Origin: JAILZP01 sp037444185
GTDB lineage: Bacteria; Bacillota; Desulfotomaculia; Desulfotomaculales; Desulfocucumaceae
Reading direction: 5' to 3'
Assembly (NCBI GenBank): GCA_037444185.1
Contig: JBBIMW010000033.1
Location: forward strand, 1-27,563
DNA length: 27,563 nucleotides
Made by a program: the position numbers and the translations under genes. The notes below the pieces were generated by a model. It was given only the letters and a program-made list of their open reading frames with translations, was not told the DNA's origin and ran no database searches. Shown in pieces: positions 7,565 to 17,500 of this stretch (its first letter is position 1; each line of letters begins with the position of its first letter).

Positions 7565-8653
7565 TTAAACCCTCCTTTTGTAAAATGGCAGGGGCACCAC
7601 CAAAGCCCCGCACTCTTTTCCCCTGATTAGAACCGCCACCCGGTCCCCCGGCGCCATCTCCGGGGGCAGGTACGCCAAGGCCAGGCGGGCGTTGAGGGTG
7701 GGGGCATAGCCGCCCGAGGTCACCGCTCCGGCCGTCCTCCCCCCCGCCAGCACCGGACATTGGGCCCTGGGAATCCCCCGGTCCACCATGGACAGCCCCG
7801 CCAGGCGCCGGGACAGTCCCTCCCGCGCCTGTTTCACCAGTGCATCCCGGCCGCTGAAAGGCCCCTTGTCCAGTTTTACAAAACGCCCCAGACCGGCCTC
7901 CAAAGGGGTGGTTTTTTCGTTCAGCTCGCGCCCGTAAAGGGGCAGGGAGGCTTCAAATCTCAAGGTATCCCTGGCGCCCAGCCCCGCCGGCACAAGTCCC
8001 CGGCCCTCGCCCTCCTCCATCAGGGCATTCCAGACAAGGGGGGCGGCCCCGGCCTCAAGATACAGCTCAAAACCGTCCTCACCGGTATACCCGGTCCTGG
8101 AAACAATGCACTCCACCCCGGCCAATTTAAGCCTGGCAAACCTGTAACAGCCGGGAAGGGCGGGACCGGCCAGGGCCGACAATATCCCCTCCGACAGCGG
8201 GCCTTGCAGCGCCAGCAGGGCCAGGCGGCCGGACAGATCCCTTATTTCCACCCCTTCCCCGGCCCGGCTGCGGAACCGGTTCAGATCCCGGGCGGTATTG
8301 GCGGCATTGACCACCACCATGTATTCTTCGCACCCCAGGCGGTAGACCAGCAGATCATCCAGCACTCCGCCGTCGTCGTCGCACATGGGGCTGTAAATCA
8401 CTTGCCCTTCCTCCATGAGGAGCGCATTGTTGGTCAGAAGTCCCTGGAGAAGGCAGGCGGCCCCGGGGCCCAGCACCAGTATCTCCCCCATGTGGGATAC
8501 ATCGAACAGGCCCGCCCGGTCCCGCACCGCCCGGTGCTCCTCTAATATATCCTGGTACTGAAGCGGCATCAGCCAGCCTCCGAAGGGGATCAGCCGCGCC
8601 CCCGCCGCCCGGTGGACACTTTGTAAAGGGGATTCTTTCAGATTTTCCGCCAC
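7565..8653 (-). CDS. gcvT: Glycine cleavage system T protein (aminomethyltransferase)
   Basis: Tetrahydrofolate-dependent aminomethyltransferase that takes the methylene group from GcvH, giving 5,10-methylene-THF and ammonia. Conserved segments are IPFGGWLMPLQY, GLFDVSHMGE, RTGYTGEDGFELY and, near the C-terminus, VTSGGYAPTLNARLALAY. I prefer the GTG at 8653 (MAENLKESPL, 362 residues, the length of B. subtilis GcvT) because GGGGGTG lies six bases upstream. An ATG at 8677 would add eight residues with a poorer site. It is the first gene of the operon. The dihydrolipoamide dehydrogenase (L protein) is not in the window. Confidence 0.95.
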   Translation of the reverse strand: MAENLKESPLQSVHRAAGARLIPFGGWLMPLQYQDILEEHRAVRDRAGLFDVSHMGEILVLGPGAACLLQGLLTNNALLMEEGQVIYSPMCDDDGGVLDDLLVYRLGCEEYMVVVNAANTARDLNRFRSRAGEGVEIRDLSGRLALLALQGPLSEGILSALAGPALPGCYRFARLKLAGVECIVSRTGYTGEDGFELYLEAGAAPLVWNALMEEGEGRGLVPAGLGARDTLRFEASLPLYGRELNEKTTPLEAGLGRFVKLDKGPFSGRDALVKQAREGLSRRLAGLSMVDRGIPRAQCPVLAGGRTAGAVTSGGYAPTLNARLALAYLPPEMAPGDRVAVLIRGKECGALVVPLPFYKRRV

Positions 8654-8823
8654 CGCGGTCACCCCCGCCCGGTACATAATTATTATTACCCGCTAAGAAC
8701 TATTAACCATAATCTCTAAAAACAGTTCACACGGCTTCCCTTGTTCCACAGAGAGAGAAGGCGGAACGGTGGCGGCAGTCTGTGAAAAGACTGGCATTGT
8801 TCATGGTCCCAGGCGGGCACCCT
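8654..8823 (-). promoter_or_regulatory. gcv operon leader with two small hairpins; no glycine riboswitch recognised
   Basis: On the minus strand this region holds two inverted repeats: CAGTCT/AGACTG (8776-8793, six-base loop) and GTTCC/GGAAC (8743-8767). Neither is followed by a T-run. I looked for the conserved glycine riboswitch core and did not find it. The promoter could not be fixed from sequence alone, and read-through from the phosphodiesterase gene is possible. Confidence 0.35.
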
Positions 8824-10311
8824 CTATGCCAGCCCGAACTGGGAGCGTACAAAGGGCGCTATATCCAGTATCCTGGGCCTCGACGCTCCAAAATTGCCGC
8901 CGGCCACAAAGAGCGGCACCAACGAGTCTTCCCTGTGCAGGGAACCGTGGCTGCCGCACCCGGGGTGGTTGGGGCTGTATCCGCAGGTAAACTCAAACCC
9001 CCTTTTGGCGGTCACCACCAGATCACCGGCGTTTTCACAGTTGAGGGCGCCGGAAAACTGGGCCAGGGCGTCAGGATAGTCGCCGTACAGAACACTGTGC
9101 CCGTCCAACCTGGCGCCCGCCGCCCCGGGATCGCCGGACAGGCGCCATCCCTGCCCGTACTCGTCCCACACATCCCTGCCGGGGCGAAAGGACAACAGCC
9201 CCGTGCCCGATTGCAGAAGGCGGTACCAGTCACCTTCCTTCCAGGCCACCTGGTCCACACCGCGTATTTTTACCAGCTTCTTCAGCACGCAGGGCAGCAA
9301 CCTCTCTCTATCGCCCAGTATGTATATATGACACATTCTTTCGTTTACGCACAGGACGATGTCCTTCTGGGGACCGCCTTCACTGCCTATGTCCAGCTGA
9401 CTGTAACCACTCAATTCCCGGGCCAGGTTCACAGAATTGGCAGCCTCCGCCCCCACCAGACTCTGGGAATGGTCCCCCACCACAATTATGGTGTTCCTGC
9501 GCAATGCTTCCTCCCAGCTGGGAAAGGCGTCCAGCACCTTGCCCACCTGGCGGTCCACCCTCTGCAGAGATTCCTCGCTGTGCTCCGGATTGTTGCGGTG
9601 CGAATAGCCATCGGTGTCCGGCAGGTAGATGGTCAGCAGATCCGGCTGCCGGCCCCTGCGAATGAGCCACCTCCCCACCGTGCCAGAATACTCGTCGTTG
9701 ACTCCGAATTTGCGTAAATAGTGGGAGATGGGCAGCATCCCCAAAGCCGCCTTGTCCGGGGGGCAAAACTGGCCCAGGTAAAGGCTTCCCGGACCCCAGA
9801 GCTTTCCCTTTAGACCGAAGGCCGAAAAAAACTGCATAATCAGGGGAATCCTGGCCCGGTGGGGGCGGCCGGCCCTGAATATGAAGGGATTCACCGCAGC
9901 CGTGGCAAATCCCGCCTCCTCCAGGGATTCATACAGTGTCTTTACCTTTTTGCTCAGCTGGCTGTGGTTCAGGTTGAACAGCAGATCCTGAATCACCCGC
10001 CTGATCCCCATTTTACCCACCGCCAGAGGGCTGATGCCGTAATTGACGATACGCCTCTCCCGGCGGCTGAACCATACAAAACCGGGCACCTGGTGGCCCG
10101 ATGGAGGCGCCCCCGTGGCAATGGTGCTGGCGCAGGTGGGGGTCATGGTGGGAAAGACCGAAACACAGCGGTCGGTAAAATAACCCCGGTTTTTAAGAAA
10201 CTCCATGGCGGGCACCATTTTGCGCTCCAAAGCCCTTTTCAGCGCCCGGGGGTTGAAGGAATCCACTATAAACATTATTGTTTTTTTGGGCTGCGCCGGT
10301 TGTCTGGTCAA
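8824..10311 (-). CDS. Type I phosphodiesterase / nucleotide pyrophosphatase family protein (alkaline phosphatase superfamily)
   Basis: A 495-residue two-metal phosphohydrolase; the substrate is unknown. The metal and nucleophile segments are MFIVDSF (first Asp), VFPTMTPTCAST (nucleophile Thr), YLPDTDGYSH (Asp and His of the second site), VVGDHSQS (Asp-His pair) and HGSLHRED (late His). I see no signal peptide, so it is probably cytoplasmic. The open frame extends to 10710, but the extra part has no family similarity and lies opposite the spore protein gene. A TTG at 10311 (MTRQPAQPKKTIMF) with GACGGAGG about ten bases upstream is the better start. It could act on nucleotide or phosphonate esters, but nothing nearby indicates which. 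Confidence 0.85.
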   Translation of the reverse strand: MTRQPAQPKKTIMFIVDSFNPRALKRALERKMVPAMEFLKNRGYFTDRCVSVFPTMTPTCASTIATGAPPSGHQVPGFVWFSRRERRIVNYGISPLAVGKMGIRRVIQDLLFNLNHSQLSKKVKTLYESLEEAGFATAAVNPFIFRAGRPHRARIPLIMQFFSAFGLKGKLWGPGSLYLGQFCPPDKAALGMLPISHYLRKFGVNDEYSGTVGRWLIRRGRQPDLLTIYLPDTDGYSHRNNPEHSEESLQRVDRQVGKVLDAFPSWEEALRRNTIIVVGDHSQSLVGAEAANSVNLARELSGYSQLDIGSEGGPQKDIVLCVNERMCHIYILGDRERLLPCVLKKLVKIRGVDQVAWKEGDWYRLLQSGTGLLSFRPGRDVWDEYGQGWRLSGDPGAAGARLDGHSVLYGDYPDALAQFSGALNCENAGDLVVTAKRGFEFTCGYSPNHPGCGSHGSLHREDSLVPLFVAGGNFGASRPRILDIAPFVRSQFGLA

Positions 10312-10392
10312 TTCCCGAAAACCTCCGTCCTCAGCTTTTTTTGCTGCCCGGCTTAACACAAGGACGCCCCGCCGGCAAAGGAACGCATTAAA

Positions 10393-10427
10393 TTCTGGAT
10401 TCTGGCTCCTGGATTCTGGATTCCAGC
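10393..10427 (+). repeat. Five tandem heptamers of TTCTGGA type
   Basis: Five consecutive 7-base units read TTCTGGA, TTCTGGC, TCCTGGA, TTCTGGA and TTCCAGC. The array abuts the left arm of the strong hairpin at 10425-10444. A coding role is unlikely. Confidence 0.7.
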
Positions 10428-10454
10428 CGCCCGTCGGGGCGGCTTTTTGTTTTT
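10425..10454 (+). terminator. Intrinsic terminator on the plus strand with no obvious upstream plus-strand gene
   Basis: A perfect 8-bp stem AGCCGCCC/GGGCGGCT with loop GTCG is followed by TTTTTGTTTTT. It is oriented for plus-strand transcripts, yet the nearest plus-strand gene to the left is rqcH, ending at 2236. It could end an unannotated small RNA, end antisense transcription across the phosphodiesterase gene, or insulate the spore protein gene. Confidence 0.75.
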
Positions 10455-10567
10455 CTTGCTGGCAGACAATTCCGGGCATTAAATTATACAAGGGCGAAAT
10501 AATATTTAATGTACCGAAAACTGAATATGGAACGTGCTCCGCCGCCTGAGAAAAGGGGGGTTGGACA

Positions 10568-10741
10568 TTGCCCAGACGCAACAGGATTATGTCCGACAGA
10601 CTGAAGTATGAATTAGCCAGGGAACTGGGTGTTGCCGACGTGGTGGCCAGGGAGGGAGACTTCGGATCGGTCTCTTCAAGAAACTGCGGTAACTTGGTAA
10701 AGCTGGCCATCGAACGGGCGGAAAAATCTTTAGTCCATTAG
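10568..10741 (+). CDS. Alpha/beta-type small acid-soluble spore protein (clostridial form)
   Basis: A 57-residue protein: MPRRNRIMSDRLKYELAREL, then a segment with GDFGSVSSRNCGNLVKLAIE. It matches the short clostridial branch of spore proteins that coat and protect DNA in the dormant spore. The KYELARELG segment corresponds to the conserved region that the germination protease recognises in this family. Start: TTG 10568 with AAAGGGGGG about seven bases upstream; the internal ATG at 10589 would give a 50-residue form with no good site. It is a single-gene unit between two plus-strand terminators, probably read by a sporulation sigma factor, though I could not assign the promoter. It shows that the organism forms spores. 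Confidence 0.85.
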   Translation: MPRRNRIMSDRLKYELARELGVADVVAREGDFGSVSSRNCGNLVKLAIERAEKSLVH

Positions 10742-10752
10742 GCGGCGGCGCG

Positions 10753-10788
10753 AAGGGATGTGTCAGCCGGCACATCCCTTTATTTCTT
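10753..10788 (+). terminator. Terminator after the spore protein gene, overlapping the 3' end of pyrF
   Basis: The arms AAGGGATGTG (10753-10762) and CACATCCCTT (10771-10780) form a perfect 10-bp stem with an 8-base loop, followed by TATTTCTT on the plus strand. One arm is within the last codons of pyrF on the other strand. On the minus strand the hairpin lacks a T-run, so it serves the spore protein gene best. Confidence 0.75.
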
Positions 10789-11497
10789 CAAGGATCTTTT
10801 CCGCCGCGGCCGGCGGGTTCGCCGACCCCGTGATGGGCCGTCCCACCACAATGTATGTGGCCCCTGCGGAAATGGCCTCTCCGGGAGTGGCCACCCTCTT
10901 CTGGTCACCGGCCCCGTGCCAGGAGGGCCTTACCCCGGGTGTAATGATTATAAATTCCTTTCCGCAAATTTCTCTGATCATGGGCGCCTCCCGGGGGGAG
11001 GCCACCACTCCGTCCAAACCGCACTCCAATGCCATTTTCGACCAGCCGGACACAAACTGTGCGATTTCCCCCTTTATTCCAAGCTGGTTGCCGAAAATAT
11101 CCCGGTCAATGCTGGTGAGGACCGTCACGGCTATCACCAAGGGCCTGCGGGCGCCTCCCCGGGCGGCCTCGTCCCTGACCGCCGCCACAGCGGCCCTCAT
11201 CATTTCCGGCCCGCCCGAAGCATGCACATTGACCATGTCGGGGCGGTATCCGGCCAGTATCCTGGCCGCCGCCGCCGCCGTATTGGGTATGTCGTGCAGC
11301 TTGAGATCCAGAAACACGCCGCAGCCCCTTTTTTTAATCTCTTTTATTATCCCACCGCCGGCGCTGTAAAAAAGCTCCATCCCCACCTTGAACATCCCGG
11401 CGCGGGACCTCAGCTGGTCCACCAGATCAAGGGCTTTCACCGGGTCACCGACATCCAGCGCCACAATCAGCCTGTTATTAATTGCATTATCCGACAG
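10763..11497 (-). CDS. pyrF: Orotidine 5'-phosphate decarboxylase
   Basis: Last enzyme of UMP synthesis, a cytosolic TIM barrel. The catalytic segment FLDLKLHDIPNTA carries the Asp-Lys-Asp residues, and TPGVRP and VVGRPIT form the phosphate-binding end. The start is odd. The family begins with the strand NRLIVALD, which here lies upstream of the first usual start codon, GTG 11464, and no in-frame ATG, GTG or TTG lies between the upstream TGA and that strand. A CTG at 11497 has GGGGGTG seven bases upstream and gives MSDNAINNRLIVALDV (244 residues). ATT 11482 is another possibility. It follows pyrD by about 30 bases. Product certain, start less so. Confidence 0.93.
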   Translation of the reverse strand: MSDNAINNRLIVALDVGDPVKALDLVDQLRSRAGMFKVGMELFYSAGGGIIKEIKKRGCGVFLDLKLHDIPNTAAAAARILAGYRPDMVNVHASGGPEMMRAAVAAVRDEAARGGARRPLVIAVTVLTSIDRDIFGNQLGIKGEIAQFVSGWSKMALECGLDGVVASPREAPMIREICGKEFIIITPGVRPSWHGAGDQKRVATPGEAISAGATYIVVGRPITGSANPPAAAEKILEEIKGCAG

Positions 11498-11526
11498 CGG
11501 CCGTCACCCCCGCTATTTTTTACCCT

Positions 11527-12444
<918 letters not shown>

Positions 12445-12524
12445 GGTATAAATTACCCCTTTTAACCGGCGGCCCGCACGCAATACTAAAAAATATTCAA
12501 AAAACAAGGACGGCCGGAAGAAAA

Positions 12525-13298
12525 ATGAGAATCAGTCTTTTAATAATAATTATTTTCGTTTTATTATCCGCCCACTGGGGGAACCAAAACCCGCCCCGGG
12601 AAAAAAATCCCCCGCCACAGCCGGCAAAACCGGAAACCGGTGTTTACACAGACAAAGAACTTTCCGTTTACCTGAAGGACAGAACCCTTACAATAATCTG
12701 GGCCGGATCCGGCGTCTCCTCCAGTCTGGACATCCCGCCGCCCTGTTTCGAAAAATCCCCCTCGAGCCTGAAAAACAGCGCCGTCCGGACGGTCAGGGAA
12801 AACGGCGCCCTAAGGCTGTATGAGAACCGGACCGTCTATGACATCCACCTGGCCCCCCGGCCCCGGGTGACGGCGGTATATCCCGACCCCGGGTGCGGCG
12901 GCGACAAAATTATAGTGGACAAACACAAAAACACTCTCTATCTTTACAAAAAAGGCCGTCTGGCAAAGGTCTGCAGTGTTTCCACCGGCATAAGGCCGGA
13001 ATATACACCGGAAGGAGAGTTCCGGGTGGTTAACAAGCTCTCCTTCCCGCACGGGTCCACCGGAGGGCGGTACGGTCCCCGCTGGCTCGGCATAGCGGTG
13101 CCGTACCACAGCGACCTGCGGTCCAGCACCCCGGATCCCAGATCCCCCATCGGCGTCAAATACGGCCTCCACGGCACCAATGAACCGGGATCCATAGGCG
13201 CCTTCGCCTCGGGAGGGTGTGTCCGCCTGAAAAACGAAGACATAGAGGCAATATATGAACTGGTGGAGATAGGCACCCCGGTGGAAATAATAAGGTGA
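12525..13298 (+). CDS. Secreted or membrane-anchored L,D-transpeptidase (YkuD domain)
   Basis: A 257-residue protein. Residues 1-17 (MRISLLIIIIFVLLSAH) are a signal peptide or anchor; a Pro-rich stretch and an unrecognised region of about 80 residues follow, then the YkuD domain from about residue 127. The catalytic motif HGTNEPGSIGAFASGGC has His216 and Cys232 and is followed by VRL. Such enzymes make 3-3 crosslinks in peptidoglycan or attach proteins to it; in spore-formers some act on the spore wall. Start: ATG 12525, directly before the signal peptide, with GGAAG upstream; the frame is open further upstream without meaning. It lies on the plus strand between the minus-strand genes pyrK and pyrD and ends 13 bases from pyrK. 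Confidence 0.9.
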   Translation: MRISLLIIIIFVLLSAHWGNQNPPREKNPPPQPAKPETGVYTDKELSVYLKDRTLTIIWAGSGVSSSLDIPPPCFEKSPSSLKNSAVRTVRENGALRLYENRTVYDIHLAPRPRVTAVYPDPGCGGDKIIVDKHKNTLYLYKKGRLAKVCSVSTGIRPEYTPEGEFRVVNKLSFPHGSTGGRYGPRWLGIAVPYHSDLRSSTPDPRSPIGVKYGLHGTNEPGSIGAFASGGCVRLKNEDIEAIYELVEIGTPVEIIR

Positions 13299-13311
13299 TA
13301 AAACACGGTTT

Positions 13312-14094
13312 TCAGAGAACGATCTCCCCCAGGTCAAATACCGGGCCGTCCTTGCACACGCGGGCGTAGACACCGGATTTGGCGCCGCAGGCGCAGGAAA
13401 GACAGGCCCCCACCCCACAGCCCATGCGTTCCTCCACGGACACCTCCACTTCCGGGCCGGAATCCAGCACCCCGGCCAGGCCTTTCAACATGGGCGCCGG
13501 GCCACAGGCATAAATGCGGTGGTATTTTTTTTCATTCAGTCCTTTTTTAAAAAGATCCACCACCGTTCCCGCGAATCCGGCGGATCCGTCGTCCGTGGCC
13601 AAATATAGCGGAAAGCCCATTTCCCTGATCCGTCCGGCCAGCGGCATGGCCCCGGAGCTGGCCGCCCCCAGGAAAACGCAAACCTTCTCCAATTCACCGG
13701 CGAAATGCCTTTTTATCGTATCCAGCAGAAAAAAAACAGGCGCCACCCCAATGCCGCCGGCAATGACGGCCACTTCATCCCCCGGACGGGGGATGGTGTA
13801 CCCCCTGCCCAAAGGCCCCATGACGTCCACGCACTCCCCCGGCCTCTTGCGGGCCAGGAGGGATGTGCCCTTTCCCACGATCCTGTACAGCAGGTATAGC
13901 ATACCGCTGTCCGGGTCGGCGCAGTGAATGGAAAGAGGTCGCCTCAGGAGCGGATCCTGTCCTTCGGCACAGCGCACGTGCAAAAACTGGCCGGGGGAAG
14001 CCGCGGCGACTATCTCCGGGGCGTCGAGACAAATCAGCCGGAGTTCCGGCGCCACCTGATCATGTTTTACAATACTGAACATTTTACAGTACAA
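13312..14094 (-). CDS. pyrK: Dihydroorotate dehydrogenase B, electron transfer subunit
   Basis: A 260-residue FAD and 2Fe-2S protein that passes electrons from PyrD to NAD. RRPLSIH is the FAD-binding motif and GGIGVAPVFFL the nucleotide-binding loop. The C-terminal CGVGACLSC, followed by a fourth Cys in YARVCKDGP, holds the 2Fe-2S cluster. The listed start is TTG 14094; ATG 14082 (MFSIVKHDQV) is equally possible and neither site is strong. It stands alone between two plus-strand genes, which is unusual for a pyr operon member. A TATTAT that could be a -10 element lies about 30 bases upstream, but without a good -35. Confidence 0.94.
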   Translation of the reverse strand: MYCKMFSIVKHDQVAPELRLICLDAPEIVAAASPGQFLHVRCAEGQDPLLRRPLSIHCADPDSGMLYLLYRIVGKGTSLLARKRPGECVDVMGPLGRGYTIPRPGDEVAVIAGGIGVAPVFFLLDTIKRHFAGELEKVCVFLGAASSGAMPLAGRIREMGFPLYLATDDGSAGFAGTVVDLFKKGLNEKKYHRIYACGPAPMLKGLAGVLDSGPEVEVSVEERMGCGVGACLSCACGAKSGVYARVCKDGPVFDLGEIVL

Positions 14095-14214
14095 CTGCCT
14101 GTCACATCCCCGCAGAATCTGGTAAAATAATATCGGCTGCCTTGAAAACAGATCCCTCTGAATTCCTTATTCCGCCGGAATCCAAAACCAAGAACCAGTT
14201 AAGGAGGCGCTGTC

Positions 14215-14541
14215 ATGCAGTGGTATCTTTTTTTAGCCTTCCTGTTCATACTGTCCATATCCGTCTTCGCCCTCCAGAATTCGCAGCAGGTCACACTGCG
14301 GTTCCTGACCTGGGACTTGCCTCCCCAGCCCCTGGTGATGGTGATTCTTTTTTCCGCCGCCACCGGAGTGCTGATAACCCTTCTCTTCAGCATCACCAAA
14401 CAGCTGAGGCAGAACATGCGGATCCGGGACCTGCAGCACCGCGTCAAACAGATGGAAAAACATCTTCCCTCCCGGCCCGGCCACGAAGACATCGGCTCCG
14501 GCGCCGGCAGCCCAAAAAAGCCCCGGTCCGGCCATGATTAA
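14215..14541 (+). CDS. LapA-domain (DUF1049) small membrane protein
   Basis: A 108-residue protein with two membrane helices: residues 1-20 (MQWYLFLAFLFILSISVFAL) and about 40-62. The usual LapA signature QNSQQVTLRFL lies between them. A charged cytoplasmic helix (about 63-85, coiled-coil-like) and a low-complexity tail follow. In other bacteria the family is linked with envelope and lipopolysaccharide assembly; in Gram-positives its role is unclear. ATG 14215 has a perfect AAGGAGG seven bases upstream. TGGTAAAAT near 14122-14130 could be an extended -10 element. It ends 27 bases from the carB stop on the opposite strand and so sits inside the pyr cluster. Confidence 0.85.
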   Translation: MQWYLFLAFLFILSISVFALQNSQQVTLRFLTWDLPPQPLVMVILFSAATGVLITLLFSITKQLRQNMRIRDLQHRVKQMEKHLPSRPGHEDIGSGAGSPKKPRSGHD

Positions 14542-14568
14542 CGGCGGGCGGACTTTTTCAAAAGCCTC

Positions 14569-17500
14569 CTAGCTGTACTCCTGCAAGGGTGTGAGCACAA
14601 ACTCATCCCCTTCCTTGATGAAGGTCATTACCTCCAGCATGGCCCACGCGGTATCCAGGGATGTCAGGCAGGGCACTCCGTATTCCACCGCCGCCCGCCG
14701 GATCTGGAATCCGTCCCTCTCCGGGGCCTTGCCCTTGGTCAGGGTGCTCAAAACCAGGTTAATTTTGCGGGAACGGATTAAGTCGGCGATATTTGGGGAC
14801 CCTTCCCTTATCTTGTTAACTTTCTCCACCCCAAGGCCGGCCTTCCGTAAAAATTCCGCAGTGCCGCCGGTGGCGCAAATATTAAATCCCAGATCCGACA
14901 GCCCCCTGATCAGAGGCAGGGCCTCCTCCTTGTCCTTATCCGCAATGGTGGCCAGCACTGTGCCCTGGCTGGGGACCATGTAGCCCGCCGCCACCAAAGC
15001 CTTGTAAAGAGCCATTGGATAGCTGTGGTCCACCCCCATGACCTCTCCGGTGGACTTCATTTCAGGCCCCAGGGTCACGTCCACCTCCAAAAGCTTGGAG
15101 AAGCTGAACACCGGAGCTTTCACACCGACCATGCCGGATTCGGGATAAAGTCCTCCTTCATAACCCAACTCTTTCAGCTTCCTGCCCAGGATGACCTTGG
15201 TGGCCAGGGACACCATGGGGATCTTGGTAATCTTGCTCATATAGGGAACTGTGCGGCTGGCCCTGGGATTGACCTCCAGCACGTACACCCGCCCCCGGTG
15301 CAGCACATACTGTATGTTTATCATTCCCCTTACGTTTAGGGCCATGGCCAGTTTCATGGTATAATCCACAATCTGATCCTTAACGTGCTTATCCAGATCC
15401 TGGGCCGGATACACGGCAATGCTGTCTCCGGAATGAACCCCGGCCCTTTCCACATGCCTCATGATACCGGGAATGAGCACAGTTTCACCATCGGCTATGG
15501 CGTCCACTTCCAATTCCACACCCTGCAAATATTTATCCACCAGCACCGGGTGCTCCGGCGTCACCATCACCGCCGTGGCCATGTAGCTGAGCAGTTCCTC
15601 GTTGTTGTAGACTATTTCCATGGCCCGGCCGCCCAGCACGTAGGAAGGGCGCACAAGAACCGGGAAACCTATCTCTTTGGCTATTTCCAGCGCACCTTCC
15701 ACCGAAAAGGCGGTTTTTCCAGGGGGCCTCGGTATGTCAAGCCCGGCCAGCAGTTTGTCAAACTTCTCCCTGTCCTCGGCCCGGTCGGTGTCCTCCACCG
15801 GGGTGCCCAGTATCTTAACCCCCGACCGATGGAGCTTGCCGGCCAGGTTGATGGGGGTCTGTCCGCCGAACTGCACGATCACCCCCTCGGGCTTTTCATT
15901 TTCCAGCACGTTCAGCACGTCTTCCGCCAGCAAAGGCTCGAAGTAGAGCCGGTCGGCGGTGTCAAAGTCGGTGCTGACAGTCTCCGGGTTGTTATTGACA
16001 ATAATGGCCTCCAGGCCCTCATCCCGGATGGCCCACACCGAGTGCACCGAGCAGTAGTCGAATTCTATCCCCTGCCCGATACGGATTGGGCCCCCTCCCA
16101 GCACAGCCACCTTGGGCTTTCCGGTGGGCAGGGCTTCGTTCTCCTCGTCGTAGCACGAATAGTAATATGGAGTCACAGACTCGAATTCGGCGGCGCAGGT
16201 ATCCACCATTTTATAAACCGGCTTTATGCCGCATTTATTGCGCATGGCGCGCACATTCTCCTCCCCGGTCCCGGCGGCCTGGGCCAGGTAAGAGTCCGCG
16301 CAGCCCATTCTTTTTGCCTCCGTCAGCAGTTCCGGGGACAGACCCTCCGGCCCCTCCCGGCTGATCTTTTTTTCCATTTCCACCACATTGCGGATTTTGT
16401 CCAGGAAAAACCGGTCTATGCCTGTCAATTTTTGTATGTGTTCGGTCAGCATTCCTCTGCGCATGGCCTCGGCCAGCACGAACATGCGCCTGTCGTCGGC
16501 GTTCCTCATGGCCTGGTCCAGATCCTGGTCAGCCCAGCTCTCCAGCCCGTTCATAATCAGCCCCGGCGTACCTATCTCCAGTGATCGGACCGCCTTCATC
16601 AGCGCACCCTCCATAGTCCTGTCGATGGCCATAACCTCGCCGGTGGCCTTCATCTGGGTTCCCAGGCGCCGGTTGGCCAGAGTGAACTTGTCAAAGGGCC
16701 AGCGGGGGAATTTCAGCACCACGTAATCTATGGCGGGCTCAAAGCAGGCATATGTCTTCCCCGTCACCGTATTTTTTATCTCGTCCAAATTCAGCCCCAC
16801 GGCAATCTTGGCGGAAACTTTGGCGATGGGGTAGCCCGTGGCCTTTGAGGCCAGGGCCGACGACCGGGAAACCCTGGGGTTGACCTCTATCACGTAGTAC
16901 TGCAAACTCTCCGGGTCCGTGGCGAACTGCACATTGCACCCCCCGGCCACCCCCAGGGCGCGGATTATTCTCAGGGACGCCGTCCGTATCCTCTGGTACT
17001 CCAGATCGGTAAGGGTCTGCACCGGGGCCACCACTATGCTGTCGCCGGTGTGGATACCCATCGGGTCTATGTTTTCCATGCTGCAGATGACAATACAATT
17101 ATCGTTATTGTCCCGCATCACCTCTATCTCCATTTCCTTCCAACCCAACAGACAGCGCTCCACCAGCACTTGGTGGATGGGGCTGGCGTTTAATCCCCTA
17201 TTGGTTATTTCCGCCAGCTCCTCCATGTTGTAAGCCAATCCGCCGCCGGTTCCGCCCAGGGTATAGGCCGGCCGCACCACCAGCGGAAAACCGATCTCCC
17301 CGGCGAAGGCCACGGCCTCATCCAGTGTCCCGGCCACCACGCTTTCAGGTACCGGCTCACCGATGGCCTTCATGGTGGACTTGAATCCTTCCCTGTCCTC
17401 GGCCCGCCTGATGGCCTCCAGGGGGGTTCCCAAGAGCCGCACCCCGTATTGTTCCAGCACCCCGGACTCAGACAGCTTCTTGGCCATATTAAGCCCCACC

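Noticed and set aside
8654..8823. Glycine riboswitch before gcvT
   Set aside because: The position is right, but the conserved core sequences of the aptamer are missing on the minus strand.
10312..10710. N-terminal extension of the phosphodiesterase
   Set aside because: The extra 133 codons lack similarity to the family, cover the heptamer repeats and the terminator, and lie opposite the spore protein gene. TTG 10311 has a proper site.
15385..16584. Long plus-strand open frame of about 400 codons opposite carB
   Set aside because: It is antisense to a fully conserved carB and has a His/Gln-rich composition typical of the shadow of a GC-rich gene. No ribosome binding site or family motif.
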